Source: Streptomyces fagopyri | GTDB taxonomy: Bacteria; Actinomycetota; Actinomycetes; Streptomycetales; Streptomycetaceae | Reading direction: 5' to 3' | Assembly (NCBI RefSeq): GCF_009498275.1 | Contig: NZ_CP045643.1 | Location: 7,130,001-7,194,000, forward strand | Length of the DNA: 64,000 nucleotides | Shown: piece after piece, positions 53,681-62,306 of the stretch | Numbering within the stretch: position 1 is the first letter of the stretch | Layout of the letters: every line of letters begins with the position of its first letter | The notes under the pieces: generated by a model | Database searches by the model: none | What the model was told of the DNA's origin: nothing | Seen by the model: only the letters and a program-made list of their open reading frames with translations | Translations under genes and position numbers: made by a program

Positions 53681-54913
53681 GTGTTCGGAATCGTGAGGCC
53701 CTGCAGCCACCGGCTCGGTGAAGGGCTCAAGACCCAGTGGATGGCGCATCTGTGCGGGCTCTGCCTCACGTTGCGCGGGGACCACGGGCAGTTCGCACGG
53801 ATCGTCACGAATTACGACGGTCTGCTGATATCGGTTTTGACGGAGGCTCAGGTCGAGCGCGCCGGCGGAGCCCGGCGTACGGCCGGCCCCTGCCCCCTGC
53901 GCGGCATGCGGACCGCGTCCGTGGCGCAGGGTGACGGCGCGCGGCTCGCCGCCGCCGTCTCGCTGGTGCTGGCCTCCGCCAAGGTACGCGATCACGTGGC
54001 CGACGGGGACGGCCTGTTGGCCCGCGGGCCGGTGGCGCTCGCCGCGCGCCGGGTCGCCGCGAGCTGGGGACGTGCCGGGGCCCGCACCGGGTCCGAGGTC
54101 GGCTTCGACACGGCTGTCCTGGTCGACGCCGTGGACCGGCAGCTCGGTATCGAGACGCTCGCCGGGCCCGGAACGCCGCTGCTGACCGTCACCGAGCCGA
54201 CCGAGTCCGCGACCGCGGCCGCCTTCGCGCACACCGCGGTCCTCGCCGGCCGGCCCGGCAACGCGGCGCCGCTCGCCGAGGCCGGACGCCTCTTCGGACG
54301 GCTCGCGCATCTCCTCGACGCCGTCGAGGACAGAGAAACTGACGCCGCGTCGGGTGCCTGGAATCCGCTGACGGCCACCGGGACGCCGCTCACCGAGGCG
54401 CGGCGGCTCGCCGATGACGCGCTGCACGGGATACGCCTGGCGCTGCGCGAGGCCGCGTTCACGGACGGCAGGCTGGCGCATGTCCTGCTCGCGCACGAGC
54501 TGGCGCGTTCGGTGGACCGGGCCTTCGGGACGTCGGGGTGCGGGCACGGCGGCCACGGCGATCCGGGTGCGGACGGAGCCTTCGGGCCGCCGCGGCAGGG
54601 CGGCCCGTACGACCCGCGGCAGCCGCCGGCTCCGTACGACGGACGCAATCCCTACGCCGGCGGGGGCGGCCCCGTCGGCGGCGGGCCCTCCTTCCAGCCG
54701 CCCGGGTCCGGCAGGCGCGGCCTCTGGGCCGGATGCGCGGCCGCGATCGGACTCTGCTGCACCTGCAAGGTGTGCTGCGCCGACGAGTTCGAGGGCCCGT
54801 GGTCCCGGCAGCGGCGCGAGGGCTGGTGCGGCAACTGCGACTGTTCCTGCTGCGACTGCTGTGAGGCCTGCGAATGCTGTGAGTGCTGCTCCTGCTGCGA
54901 CTGCGGGCTCTGA
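53681..54913 (+). CDS. DUF5685-type protein with 21-cysteine tail
   Basis: A 410-residue protein. It opens FGIVRPCSHRLGEGLKTQWM then AHLCGLCLTLRGDHGQFARI, a Cys-rich N-terminus, and has an alpha-helical body (RLAAAVSLVLASAKVRDHVA, SEVGFDTAVLVDAVDRQLGI, ETDAASGAWNPLTATG). After a Gly/Pro-rich linker, the last 60 residues hold 21 cysteines (CCTCKVCC, CSCCDCCEACECCECC), an arrangement suited to binding several metal ions or an Fe-S/thiolate cluster. GTG 53681 has GGGGAG upstream. DUF5685 is the name I recall; function unknown. An antisense leader-peptide gene lies just beyond its 3' end. Confidence 0.82.
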   Translation: MFGIVRPCSHRLGEGLKTQWMAHLCGLCLTLRGDHGQFARIVTNYDGLLISVLTEAQVERAGGARRTAGPCPLRGMRTASVAQGDGARLAAAVSLVLASAKVRDHVADGDGLLARGPVALAARRVAASWGRAGARTGSEVGFDTAVLVDAVDRQLGIETLAGPGTPLLTVTEPTESATAAAFAHTAVLAGRPGNAAPLAEAGRLFGRLAHLLDAVEDRETDAASGAWNPLTATGTPLTEARRLADDALHGIRLALREAAFTDGRLAHVLLAHELARSVDRAFGTSGCGHGGHGDPGADGAFGPPRQGGPYDPRQPPAPYDGRNPYAGGGGPVGGGPSFQPPGSGRRGLWAGCAAAIGLCCTCKVCCADEFEGPWSRQRREGWCGNCDCSCCDCCEACECCECCSCCDCGL

Positions 54914-55270
54914 GGGCGCCGGCCACGTCCGCGCCGTCGCGGTCCGGTCGGCGCCTCGTCCTTCCCGACGGCCGGGACGGCGACCGCGATGGTGGAGGGG
55001 TCCCCTGAAAGGGGCGTGCGGGGGTACGGAGAGGGGAGGGGTGCGTGTGTGAAGGCCTGACGGGGAGCGGGGAAAAGCGGAGGACGCCCGTTTCGGGCCG
55101 TCGCGCAGGAGGTCGGCTCGGTCAGCTCAACAGGAAGAGGACCACACTCGACCGAAGTCGATGTGGGAGCGCGTGACCAGCCATTGCTGCGAATGCATGG
55201 ACCCAAGTGGAACAGGCATCCGTTTCCGCGTCAACTGACCTGAGACGTACGGCTCATAGTGTGGACAACC
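54914..55270. other. Gap between the Cys-rich gene and the peptide operon
   Basis: The first ~200 bp are G-rich and hold nothing that I can support. The 55100-55260 part is less GC-rich and contains the minus-strand leader peptide (55127-55198) and, on the plus strand, a 21-codon frame with three Cys (55173-55238), whose GGGAG is too close to its GTG for confidence. Confidence 0.5.
55127..55198 (-). CDS. Putative cysteine-type leader peptide, antisense orientation
   Basis: A 23-codon frame on the minus strand ending TRSHIDFGRVWSSSC then TGA. The R-x-HIDF-x-RV-x-S-x-x-C pattern resembles the streptomycete sulfur-gene leader peptides that end near HVDLxRVASxxC and attenuate on cysteine supply. 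Upstream on its strand, TTGACG and TCCACT are spaced by 17 bp, so its message would start only a few bases before ATG 55198. No minus-strand gene follows; transcription would run antisense into the Cys-rich tail of the DUF5685 gene. Confidence 0.45.
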   Translation of the reverse strand: MHSQQWLVTRSHIDFGRVWSSSC

Positions 55271-55301
55271 TTGACAGCGAGGGGAAACGCCCCCGTACTC
55301 T
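55271..55301 (+). promoter_or_regulatory. Promoter of the peptide-flavoenzyme operon
   Basis: TTGACA at 55271-55276 and TACTCT at 55296-55301 are separated by 19 bp. This gives a leader of about 110 nt before the ATG of the 60-residue peptide at 55418. Confidence 0.65.
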
Positions 55302-55417
55302 CGGTCCACGGCCCTGCTGAGGGGCTCGGCCGTACGCGCCTCGCGGCGCCCGGCGCCACCCGCGCCGACCTGTGTGAAGGCACCCGTGCTCGACTCGATG
55401 CATCACGGAGCCTCCGC

Positions 55418-55600
55418 ATGTCCTCGGACACCCTCACCAAGACCACCGAAGCCGTACCGGACGACACGGCACCGCCGGACATCGTCCCGCGACGCCGTCT
55501 CGGCCGGTACACCGTCGTCGCCTCGGTGCTCTCCTCGCTCTCCTCCGGCAGGTTCCACGTCGGGAGGCACCACGCGCGCGGTTCGGAGCGCAGCCGATGA
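55418..55600 (+). CDS. 60-residue peptide translationally coupled to a flavoprotein gene
   Basis: The peptide starts MSSDTLTKTTEAVPDD, continues TAPPDIVPRRRLGRYTVVAS and VLSSLSSGRFHVGRHH and ends with a basic ARGSERSR. It has an acidic N-terminal half and a hydrophobic/basic C-terminal half, the leader/core layout of many ribosomal peptide precursors (inference). It has no Cys. ATG 55418 has GGAG at 55407-55410. Its stop overlaps the ATG of the FAD/NAD(P)-binding protein (ATGA), so the two are co-translated. I do not recognise the family; it may be a substrate, a small partner or a regulatory uORF. Confidence 0.6.
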   Translation: MSSDTLTKTTEAVPDDTAPPDIVPRRRLGRYTVVASVLSSLSSGRFHVGRHHARGSERSR

Positions 55601-57480
55601 GCACGCATCCGGTGACTTCGCATCCGACGGCGGCGCGCCAGACGGCCGCGCACCCGTCGGCCACCCACCCGACCGGCACCCACCCGACCGGTACGCACCC
55701 GGGGAAACCGCACCCGGGGGACGCCGGGCGCCCCGCGCTGGTGATCGTGGGCGCCGGTCCCCGCGGAACCGGACTCCTGGAGCGGATAGCCGCCAACGCG
55801 CCCGAGCTGTACGCCGGTTCGGGTCTCGACATCCATCTCGTCGACCCGTATCCGCCGGGCGGCGGCCGCATCTGGCGCGAGGAGCAGTCTCCGCTGCTCT
55901 GGATGAACTCCGAGGCCCAGGACGTCACGATGTTCACCGACGAGACGGTGGACATGGCGGGGCCGGTCCTGGCCGGCCCCACACTGCACGAGTGGGCCGC
56001 CCTCGACGGACACGCCTTCGCCGACCGACGGCGCCAGGGCACGTACCTGCGCTGGGTGTACGAGCGGACGGTGGCCGCCCTGCCACCGGACATCACGGTC
56101 CACCACCATCCGTGCCGCGCCCTGCGGATCGGCGGAGGACACGACGGGCGTCAACTGGTGTGGCTGGAGGGCCACGCGCGGCCGCTCGGCGCCGACCTCG
56201 TGGTCCTCACCCTCGGCCATCTCGACGCCGAACTCGACGCCGAGCAGCAGGAACTGGCCGCGTACGCCCGTGCGCACGACCTGGTCCACCTGCCGCCGGA
56301 CTTCACCGCGGACAGCGACCTGGCGGCGCTGAGACCGGGCGAACCGGTTCTCGTCCGCGGCTTCGGGCTCGCCTTCGTCGACCTGATGGTGCTGCTCACC
56401 GAGGGGCGCGGCGGACGGTACGAAGGAGAGACCTATCTGCCCTCCGGACGTGAACCGGTGCTGTACGTCGGCTCCCGGCGCGGCGTCCCCTACCACTCCA
56501 AGATCGGATACTCCTGGACCGGTGAACGGCCGCCGCTGCCACGCTTCTTCGGGCCGGACCAGGTCGGTGAACTGCGCGCCCGTCCCGGGGGGTTCGACTT
56601 CCGGCGGGACGTGTGGCCGCTGGTCGAGAAGGAGCTGGGATTCGCCCACTACCACCGGCTGTTCACCGCCCACCCCGAGCGCACACGGATCGCCTGGACC
56701 GACTTCGAGGAGAAGTACGGGAGCGGAGACGGCGCCGAGATCCGGGCACTGGTGGCCTCCGCCGTGCCCGATCCCGCCGACCGGCTCGACCTCGCCGCGC
56801 TGGACCGCCCGCTGGACGGGGTGCGTCACACCTCCTACGAGGAACTCCAGACCGGGCTGCGCGCTTACATCGAGTCCGACCTGACCAGGCGTCACAACCC
56901 GGCGCACAGCGTCGACTCGGCGGTCTTCCTCGGACTGCTCTCGGTCTACGGGCAGTTGGTCGGGCTCGGTGACATCGGTCCGTGGTGGCACGGCTTCTTC
57001 AGCTTTCTCGCGTCGGGACCGCCCGGACCACGGCTGCGCCAGATGCGGGCCCTCTCACAGGCCGGGATCCTGCGGTTCCTGGGCGCGGGCATGACCGTCA
57101 CCGCGGCCGAGGGGGTCTTCCGGGCGGCCGGCACGACCGTGCCCGGCGCGACGGTCGAGGCCAGAGCGCTCGTCGAGGCGCGACTGCCGCACCCCACGGT
57201 CGAGCGGACCCGCGACACGCTGTTGCGCGAGCTGTACGCCGAAGGGGCGGCCGCCACTCCGGAGGGACTGCTCGCCGTGGACCCCGCCGACGGCAGGGTC
57301 CTCGACCGCTCCGGTGTCCCGCACCCCCGGCGCTTCGCACTCGGCCCGCACACCGACGCCCGGGGTTCGGGCGCGTTCACCCGGCCGCGTACCGGTGGCC
57401 CGGCGTTCCGGCAGAACGACGCGACGGCCCGGGCCGCGCTGGTGTTCCTGCGCGACCTCGCCCGCCGCCCCACCGGGTGA
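55597..57480 (+). CDS. FAD/NAD(P)-binding protein with His-Pro repeat head
   Basis: A 627-residue protein. Residues ~10-45 are a repeat of T-HP-TG-type units (HPTGTHPTGTHPGKPHPG). The body opens LVIVGAGPRGTGLLERIAAN, a dinucleotide-binding loop of the NAD_binding_9 type, then RIWREEQSPLLWMNSEAQDV, DLVVLTLGHLDAELDAEQQE and GFGLAFVDLMVLLTEGRG. Such proteins are poorly characterised, and some modify amino acids or peptides. ATG 55597 overlaps the peptide stop. Downstream come an LLM monooxygenase and a DUF1684 protein on the same strand. Confidence 0.85.
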   Translation: MSTHPVTSHPTAARQTAAHPSATHPTGTHPTGTHPGKPHPGDAGRPALVIVGAGPRGTGLLERIAANAPELYAGSGLDIHLVDPYPPGGGRIWREEQSPLLWMNSEAQDVTMFTDETVDMAGPVLAGPTLHEWAALDGHAFADRRRQGTYLRWVYERTVAALPPDITVHHHPCRALRIGGGHDGRQLVWLEGHARPLGADLVVLTLGHLDAELDAEQQELAAYARAHDLVHLPPDFTADSDLAALRPGEPVLVRGFGLAFVDLMVLLTEGRGGRYEGETYLPSGREPVLYVGSRRGVPYHSKIGYSWTGERPPLPRFFGPDQVGELRARPGGFDFRRDVWPLVEKELGFAHYHRLFTAHPERTRIAWTDFEEKYGSGDGAEIRALVASAVPDPADRLDLAALDRPLDGVRHTSYEELQTGLRAYIESDLTRRHNPAHSVDSAVFLGLLSVYGQLVGLGDIGPWWHGFFSFLASGPPGPRLRQMRALSQAGILRFLGAGMTVTAAEGVFRAAGTTVPGATVEARALVEARLPHPTVERTRDTLLRELYAEGAAATPEGLLAVDPADGRVLDRSGVPHPRRFALGPHTDARGSGAFTRPRTGGPAFRQNDATARAALVFLRDLARRPTG

Positions 57481-57582
57481 CCCGGGCCCACCCTCTCCTC
57501 CGCAGTACGTCCAGGGCTGTTCGGGCTCTTCGCTCTCTTTATGACCATTCATCGACACGGGGTAGGGGAAGGTGTCATTCAC

Positions 57583-58635
57583 ATGACCGCACCGCACGGC
57601 CGGGGGCCGCTGCACCTGGCCGCCGCCGTCGATCAGCGGGGGTCCTCCGACGCCGCCGCGTACGTCGAACCGGCGCAACTGGCGGAGCGTGGCGCGCTCG
57701 ACTTCGTGACGCTCGGCGACACCTTCGCGAGCCCCGGCCCCGACGCGCTCGGTGTCCTCGCCCGGGTCGCATCCGCCACCCGCCGGATCGGTCTGGTGCC
57801 GACCGTGCCCGGCAACCGCACCGACTCCCGCCGCGTCCAGGAGGCGGTGGCGACCCTCGACCGGATCAGCCGGGGCCGGGCCGGCTGGCGGTCCGGTGGG
57901 CGGACGGCCGAGCACGAGCACGAGACCGAGTACGAGACCGAGCACGAGCACGAGACCGGGGCCGGGGCCGGGGCCGATGTCCGGTTCCGGGCCTGCGGGG
58001 AGGGCGACATGGGGACGGGTGAGGGGGTGACCGGCGGTCCCGGCGCCCGGGACAGGCCGCACCGTGTCGACTACCGGGGCAGCACCTTCTCCGTCACGGG
58101 CCCCTCGACCGGGCCGCGGCCCCCGCAGGGCCACCCGGTCCGGGTCGTGGACGCCACCGGGAGCGCCGCCCGCCGGACCGCGGCCCGGTACGCCGACGTG
58201 GCACTCCTGCGGGTCACCGGTCCGGCCCAGGCCCGCGCCCTCAGGGCCGAACTCCGCGATGCCGCGGCCGGGTCGGGCCGTGCTCCCGACACGCTGAGGG
58301 TCCTCGGCGCGCTCACCGTCGACCTCGGTGACGGCGAACGCGCGGCCGAGCCCGGCCATGGCGGCGGCGGTCCCCGGCACACCCCGCGGGGCCCGCTGTA
58401 CCGGGGCGGTCCCGTCGGCCTCGCCGAACTCATCGCGGTCTGGCACGAGTCCGAGGCCGTCGACGGCTTCCACCTGACCCCGGCCGAACCGCGCCGTGAC
58501 CTGGAACGGCTCGTGAACGCGACGGTGGCACTGCTCCAGCACCGCGGCCTGTTCCGTACGTTCTATCCGGGAAGCACCCTCAGGGAGCACCTGCGACTGG
58601 CCCGGCCCGCACGCCCGCAGGCCCGTACGCCGTGA
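57583..58635 (+). CDS. LLM-class (luciferase-like) flavin-dependent oxidoreductase
   Basis: A 350-residue bacterial-luciferase-like protein: GPLHLAAAVDQRG, LDFVTLGDTFASPG, TRRIGLVPTVPGN and VATLDRISRGRAGWRSGG are the N-terminal barrel signatures of the NtaA/SnaA-like monooxygenases that use reduced FMN. Residues ~107-125 insert an EHEHETEYETEHEHET stretch not expected in the family, placed where flexible insertion loops occur. ATG 57583 has GGAAGG 10 nt upstream; ATG 57541 would add 14 residues. The usual partner is a flavin reductase; here the FAD/NAD(P)-binding protein might serve (inference). Confidence 0.85.
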   Translation: MTAPHGRGPLHLAAAVDQRGSSDAAAYVEPAQLAERGALDFVTLGDTFASPGPDALGVLARVASATRRIGLVPTVPGNRTDSRRVQEAVATLDRISRGRAGWRSGGRTAEHEHETEYETEHEHETGAGAGADVRFRACGEGDMGTGEGVTGGPGARDRPHRVDYRGSTFSVTGPSTGPRPPQGHPVRVVDATGSAARRTAARYADVALLRVTGPAQARALRAELRDAAAGSGRAPDTLRVLGALTVDLGDGERAAEPGHGGGGPRHTPRGPLYRGGPVGLAELIAVWHESEAVDGFHLTPAEPRRDLERLVNATVALLQHRGLFRTFYPGSTLREHLRLARPARPQARTP

Positions 58636-58648
58636 CCGGGGGAGCGGC

Positions 58649-58906
58649 ATGACCGTACAGGGGGGACGGCCCTCGTCCGCCGGCGCCCCGGAGGCGGTCG
58701 CCACGGAGCCGGACGCGCTGGTGACCGCCGACGCCGCCGGTGGCTTCGCCTCACCGTCAGTCCCCCGTCCGGCCCCCGGTGGACCCGGCGTGTCCGCCGA
58801 CCGGATCGTCCCGCCGCCCCGGGAGCGGGACGCGCTCCGCACGGAACACACGGGGACGGCGCCGCGCTCACGCCTCGGGCCGGCGCGGCCCCTGTGGAAA
58901 GGTTGA
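58649..58906 (+). CDS. Possible 85-residue disordered protein
   Basis: An Ala/Pro/Gly-rich frame (MTVQGGRPSSAGAPEAVATE at the start, RLGPARPLWKG at the end) with GGGGGAG 4 nt before the ATG. It sits 13 bp after the LLM gene and ends 4 bp before the DUF1684 ATG. No fold or motif is visible, so it could be a spacer frame; the tight packing and ribosome-binding site are the only support. Confidence 0.4.
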   Translation: MTVQGGRPSSAGAPEAVATEPDALVTADAAGGFASPSVPRPAPGGPGVSADRIVPPPRERDALRTEHTGTAPRSRLGPARPLWKG

Positions 58907-58910
58907 TCAC

Positions 58911-59693
58911 ATGACGACGGACGCATCCGAGGACTGGAAGCAGTGGCACGAGCACCGCATCGAGACGGTGTCCGCGCCCTACGGCCCGCCGGCGCTCACC
59001 GGCACCCACTGGCTGGAGGATTATCCGGACGGGCGACTTCCGGACATCCCCGGGCGGTGGACCGCCGAGGAGGAGGGTGTCCTGCTGACGGGCGCGCCCG
59101 AGGACCGTCTGGACGTGGACGGCGAGCGTCTCACCGGAGCGGTCCGGCTGGTGGCGGACGTCGGTCCGGCGGCCGGGGCCCGCGTCGGGACCGGTGACCG
59201 CCGCTTCGTCGTCCTGGTGCGCGAAGGAGTCTGGGGCGTACGCGACTTCGACCCCGCCGCTGTGACGCGAACGGCGTTCAAGGGCATCGAGGCGACACCG
59301 TACGATGCCCGCTGGTCGGTGCCGGGGCACTTCACACCGTACGGCGAGAGGCGCACCGTACGGGTGGAGAACGCGGACGGGCGGACACGCGGACTCGAAC
59401 TCGGCGGGATCCTCGCCTTCACACTGGACGGCGCGGATCTCACGCTCCAGGTGTCGGTCGGGAGCGACGGCTCGCTGTGGGCCGTGTTCGCCGACGCCAC
59501 CAGCGGGGACAGCAGTTATCACTTCCGGTTCCTGCGCCCGGCGGCGCCCGACACCGAGGGGCGCACGACCGTGGACTTCAACCGCGCCGTGCTTCCGCCG
59601 TGCGCGTTCGCCGACCACTTCGTCTGCCCCTTCCCGCCTCCCGGCAATACGCTGGGCGCGGCCGTCGCGGCGGGGGAGCGCACGCTGAGCTGA
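58911..59693 (+). CDS. DUF1684 family protein
   Basis: A 260-residue protein. The C-terminal signature TVDFNRAVLPPCAFADHFVC and PFPPPGNTLGAAVAAGE is that of DUF1684. The body shows WKQWHEHRIETVSAPYGPPA, LVREGVWGVRDFDPAAVTR and FTPYGERRTVRVENADG. The PPCAF ... CPFPPPGN element holds two Cys. The function of the family is unknown. ATG 58911 has AAAGG 8 nt upstream; the frame upstream of it is noncoding. It ends the peptide-flavoenzyme operon; I see no strong hairpin after it. Confidence 0.88.
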   Translation: MTTDASEDWKQWHEHRIETVSAPYGPPALTGTHWLEDYPDGRLPDIPGRWTAEEEGVLLTGAPEDRLDVDGERLTGAVRLVADVGPAAGARVGTGDRRFVVLVREGVWGVRDFDPAAVTRTAFKGIEATPYDARWSVPGHFTPYGERRTVRVENADGRTRGLELGGILAFTLDGADLTLQVSVGSDGSLWAVFADATSGDSSYHFRFLRPAAPDTEGRTTVDFNRAVLPPCAFADHFVCPFPPPGNTLGAAVAAGERTLS

Positions 59694-59993
59694 GCGGGGG
59701 AGTGGGGGCGGGGTTGGGGGAGCGGGTGTGGGTGTGGGAGAAGCGGGCGGCGCCCGGGTCCGCACGGATTCCGCACCATCGTGCCGGGGAGATCAACACC
59801 CCCTGGTCGTACGCAAGTTGAACGCTGCACGGCCGAAAGGCGCCCTTGCGCCGGTCGGTCGTGCGGCCGAATACTCCCCCACAGCGCTTGTCAGGGGCAC
59901 GGCTTGTCCGGAATCCGGACGGGCGACTCCCGGCTGCGCCTCACGGGCCCCGACCCCACGCGGGCCCCCTACTTCCCTCGGGAGGAACGAAAA

Positions 59994-60899
59994 GTGAGGA
60001 TCAAGCGCACCACCCCCACTCCTCGCAGCGGCATGGCGAGACGCGTCAAACTGATCGCCGTGACCACCGGACTCGTGGCCGCGGCGGCGTTCGCCGCCCC
60101 CACCGCGAACGCGTCCGATGTCCATACGTTCAGCGCCACCCAGCTGAGCACGGTGAACAAGTCGGTTCTCGACTCCGACGTCGCGGGCACCGCCTGGGCG
60201 GTCGACGCCAAGACGAACCGTGTCGTCGTGACCGTCGACAGCACGGTCTCCCAGGCCGAGATCGCGAAGATCAAGAAGGACGCGGGCGGTGACTCCGCCG
60301 CCCTGACGATCAAGCACACTCCGGGCAAGTTCAAGAAGCTGATCACCGGTGGCGACGCCATCTACGGCGGTTCGTACCGCTGTTCGCTCGGTTTCAACGT
60401 GCACAGCGGGAGCACCTACTACTTCCTGACCGCGGGCCACTGCGGTGAGGTCGCCTCCACCTGGTACTCCAACTCCGGTCACACCACCACGCTGGGCACG
60501 AACGTCGGCTACAGCTTCCCGACCAACGACTTCGCGCTGGTCCGCTACACCAACTCCTCGATCGCCCACCCGAGCGCGGTCGGCAGCCAGACCATCACCA
60601 GCGCGGCCACGCCCAGCGTCGGCACGACCGTCTACCGCCGTGGCTCGACCACCGGCACGCACAGCGGTCGCGTCACCGCGCTGAACGCCACGGTCAACTA
60701 CGGCGGCGGCGACGTGGTGTATCAGATGATCCAGACCACCGTCTGCGCCGAGGGCGGCGACAGCGGCGGTCCGCTCTACGGGGGTTCCGTCGCCTACGGC
60801 CTGACCTCCGGTGGCAGTGGCAACTGCACCTCCGGCGGTACGACCTTCTTCCAGCCGGTCACCGAGGCGCTGAGCTACTACGGCGTGAGCGTCGGCTGA
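59994..60899 (+). CDS. Secreted S1 serine protease, streptogrisin type (first)
   Basis: A 301-residue preproenzyme. A signal peptide runs to about ANA40, a propeptide with the alpha-lytic pro-type fold follows, and the mature enzyme starts near Ile117 ([10 protein letters not shown]). The triad is His149 (TAGHC), Asp179 (NDFALVRY) and Ser257 (GDSGGPL), and four Cys form two disulphides as in SGPA/SGPB. It would be exported and self-cleaved, giving a chymotrypsin-like enzyme. GTG 59994 has GGGAGGAA about 7 nt upstream. A hairpin follows. It is paralogous to the gene at 62458. Confidence 0.95.
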   Translation: MRIKRTTPTPRSGMARRVKLIAVTTGLVAAAAFAAPTANASDVHTFSATQLSTVNKSVLDSDVAGTAWAVDAKTNRVVVTVDSTVSQAEIAKIKKDAGGDSAALTIKHTPGKFKKLITGGDAIYGGSYRCSLGFNVHSGSTYYFLTAGHCGEVASTWYSNSGHTTTLGTNVGYSFPTNDFALVRYTNSSIAHPSAVGSQTITSAATPSVGTTVYRRGSTTGTHSGRVTALNATVNYGGGDVVYQMIQTTVCAEGGDSGGPLYGGSVAYGLTSGGSGNCTSGGTTFFQPVTEALSYYGVSVG

Positions 60900-60989
60900 C
60901 CGACTGATTCCCCCCACGGCGCCAACTCCCCCCACGGCACATCCCCCACTGTGCCCCGCGCGGCCAGACCTGCGGCCAGCAGAAGGCGG

Positions 60990-61018
60990 GCCCCCGTACG
61001 CAACCGGCGTGCGGGGGC
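60990..61018 (+). terminator. Terminator after the first S1 protease
   Basis: A 12-bp stem (60990-61001 with 61007-61018, one G-U pair) with a 5-nt loop, about 90 bp downstream of the stop. Confidence 0.8.
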
Positions 61019-61126
61019 TCGCCCTTGTTCAGGTGGCGGGGTTACCGTCGAAGTGAACCCGTGAGGCAGGCCTGACAAGGGTCTGGTACACGCCTGATGC
61101 GCCACGTCGGACCCTGGGGGGCCGTG

Positions 61127-62179
61127 ATGGTCGAGGAACTGGTGGCGGCGGGAGTCTCCGTCGCGGCGGTGGGCCTGGTCTATGTGATGGCCGGGGCCCG
61201 CGTGGTCAAACAGTACGAACGCGGAGTCGTGTTGCGCCTGGGCCGGCTGAGCTCGGAGGTGCGTGGGCCCGGGTTCACGATGGTCGTGCCCTTCGTCGAC
61301 AAGCTGCGCAAGGTCAACATGCAGATCGTCACGATGCCGGTGCCCGCGCAGGAGGGCATCACCCGGGACAACGTCACGGTGCGGGTGGACGCGGTCGTCT
61401 ACTTCAAGGTGGTGGACGCGGCCGACGCGGTCATCCAGGTCGAGGACTACCAGTTCGCGGTCTCGCAGATGGCGCAGACCTCGCTGCGTTCGATCATCGG
61501 CAAGAGCGACCTCGACGACCTGCTCTCCAACCGCGAGAAGCTGAATCAGGGCCTGGAGCTGATGATCGACAGCCCGGCCATGGGCTGGGGCGTGCAGATC
61601 GACCGGGTGGAGATCAAGGACGTCTCGCTGCCGGAGACGATGAAGCGGTCGATGGCCCGGCAGGCCGAGGCCGACCGTGAGCGGCGGGCCCGGGTCATCA
61701 ACGCGGACGCGGAACTTCAGGCGTCGAAGAAGCTGGCGGAGGCCGCCGGGGTGATGTCCGAGCAGCCGGCCGCGTTGCAGCTGAGGCTGCTGCAGACGGT
61801 GGTGGCGGTCGCCGCGGAGAAGAACTCCACGCTCGTCCTGCCCTTCCCCGTCGAACTCCTGCGGTTCCTGGAACGAGCGCAGCAGCCGGCCGCACCGACG
61901 CCGGAACCGGTCGCACCGGTACGCGAACCGGTCGCACCGGCACCGGCAGTGCCGGCGGCACCGGCACCGCCAGTACCCGCACCGGATCGGGCGGCGGTAC
62001 TTGGACCGTTCCCGGAACCGACGGCACAAGGGCTGAGCGCACAGGAGCCGAGCGCGTCGGAGTCGACCGCGCCGGAACCGGCCTCTCCCGCCGCTCAGCA
62101 ATCGGTGCGGGAGCAACGGCCGCTTCCCGGAACCCCCTTGGATCAGAGTCCCGAAGGGGCGAAATCAAGACAGGACTAG
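61127..62179 (+). CDS. SPFH/band-7 (slipin-like) membrane protein with Pro-rich tail
   Basis: A 350-residue SPFH protein. One N-terminal membrane segment (LVAAGVSVAAVGLVYVMAGA) is followed by the band-7 domain (YERGVVLRLGRLSSEVRGPG, FTMVVPFVDKLRKVNMQIVT, ITRDNVTVRVDAVVYFKVVD, IDRVEIKDVSLPETMKRSMA) and a helical coiled-coil (QAEADRERRARVINADAELQ). The last ~100 residues are Pro/Ala/Glu-rich, with PAPAVPAAPAPPVPAPD. Such proteins scaffold membrane microdomains. ATG 61127 has GGGGGG 6 nt upstream, better than ATG 61097. It lies between two secreted proteases. Confidence 0.88.
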   Translation: MVEELVAAGVSVAAVGLVYVMAGARVVKQYERGVVLRLGRLSSEVRGPGFTMVVPFVDKLRKVNMQIVTMPVPAQEGITRDNVTVRVDAVVYFKVVDAADAVIQVEDYQFAVSQMAQTSLRSIIGKSDLDDLLSNREKLNQGLELMIDSPAMGWGVQIDRVEIKDVSLPETMKRSMARQAEADRERRARVINADAELQASKKLAEAAGVMSEQPAALQLRLLQTVVAVAAEKNSTLVLPFPVELLRFLERAQQPAAPTPEPVAPVREPVAPAPAVPAAPAPPVPAPDRAAVLGPFPEPTAQGLSAQEPSASESTAPEPASPAAQQSVREQRPLPGTPLDQSPEGAKSRQD

Positions 62180-62306
62180 ACCTCACAGGCCGCATGTCGA
62201 CCACTCGCACACAGTATTTGCAGTGGGAACTCGCGTGCTGTGACCACGCAGGGTCAAGGTGTGCGGGGCGCACGCCTGTTGCCGTACGCGCGTCCTGAAG
62301 TCGACC

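Noticed and set aside
55173..55238. Plus-strand 21-codon ORF with three Cys (SHCCEC)
   Set aside because: GGGAG is only 3 nt from the GTG, no promoter precedes it, and it is largely antisense to the better-supported minus-strand leader peptide.
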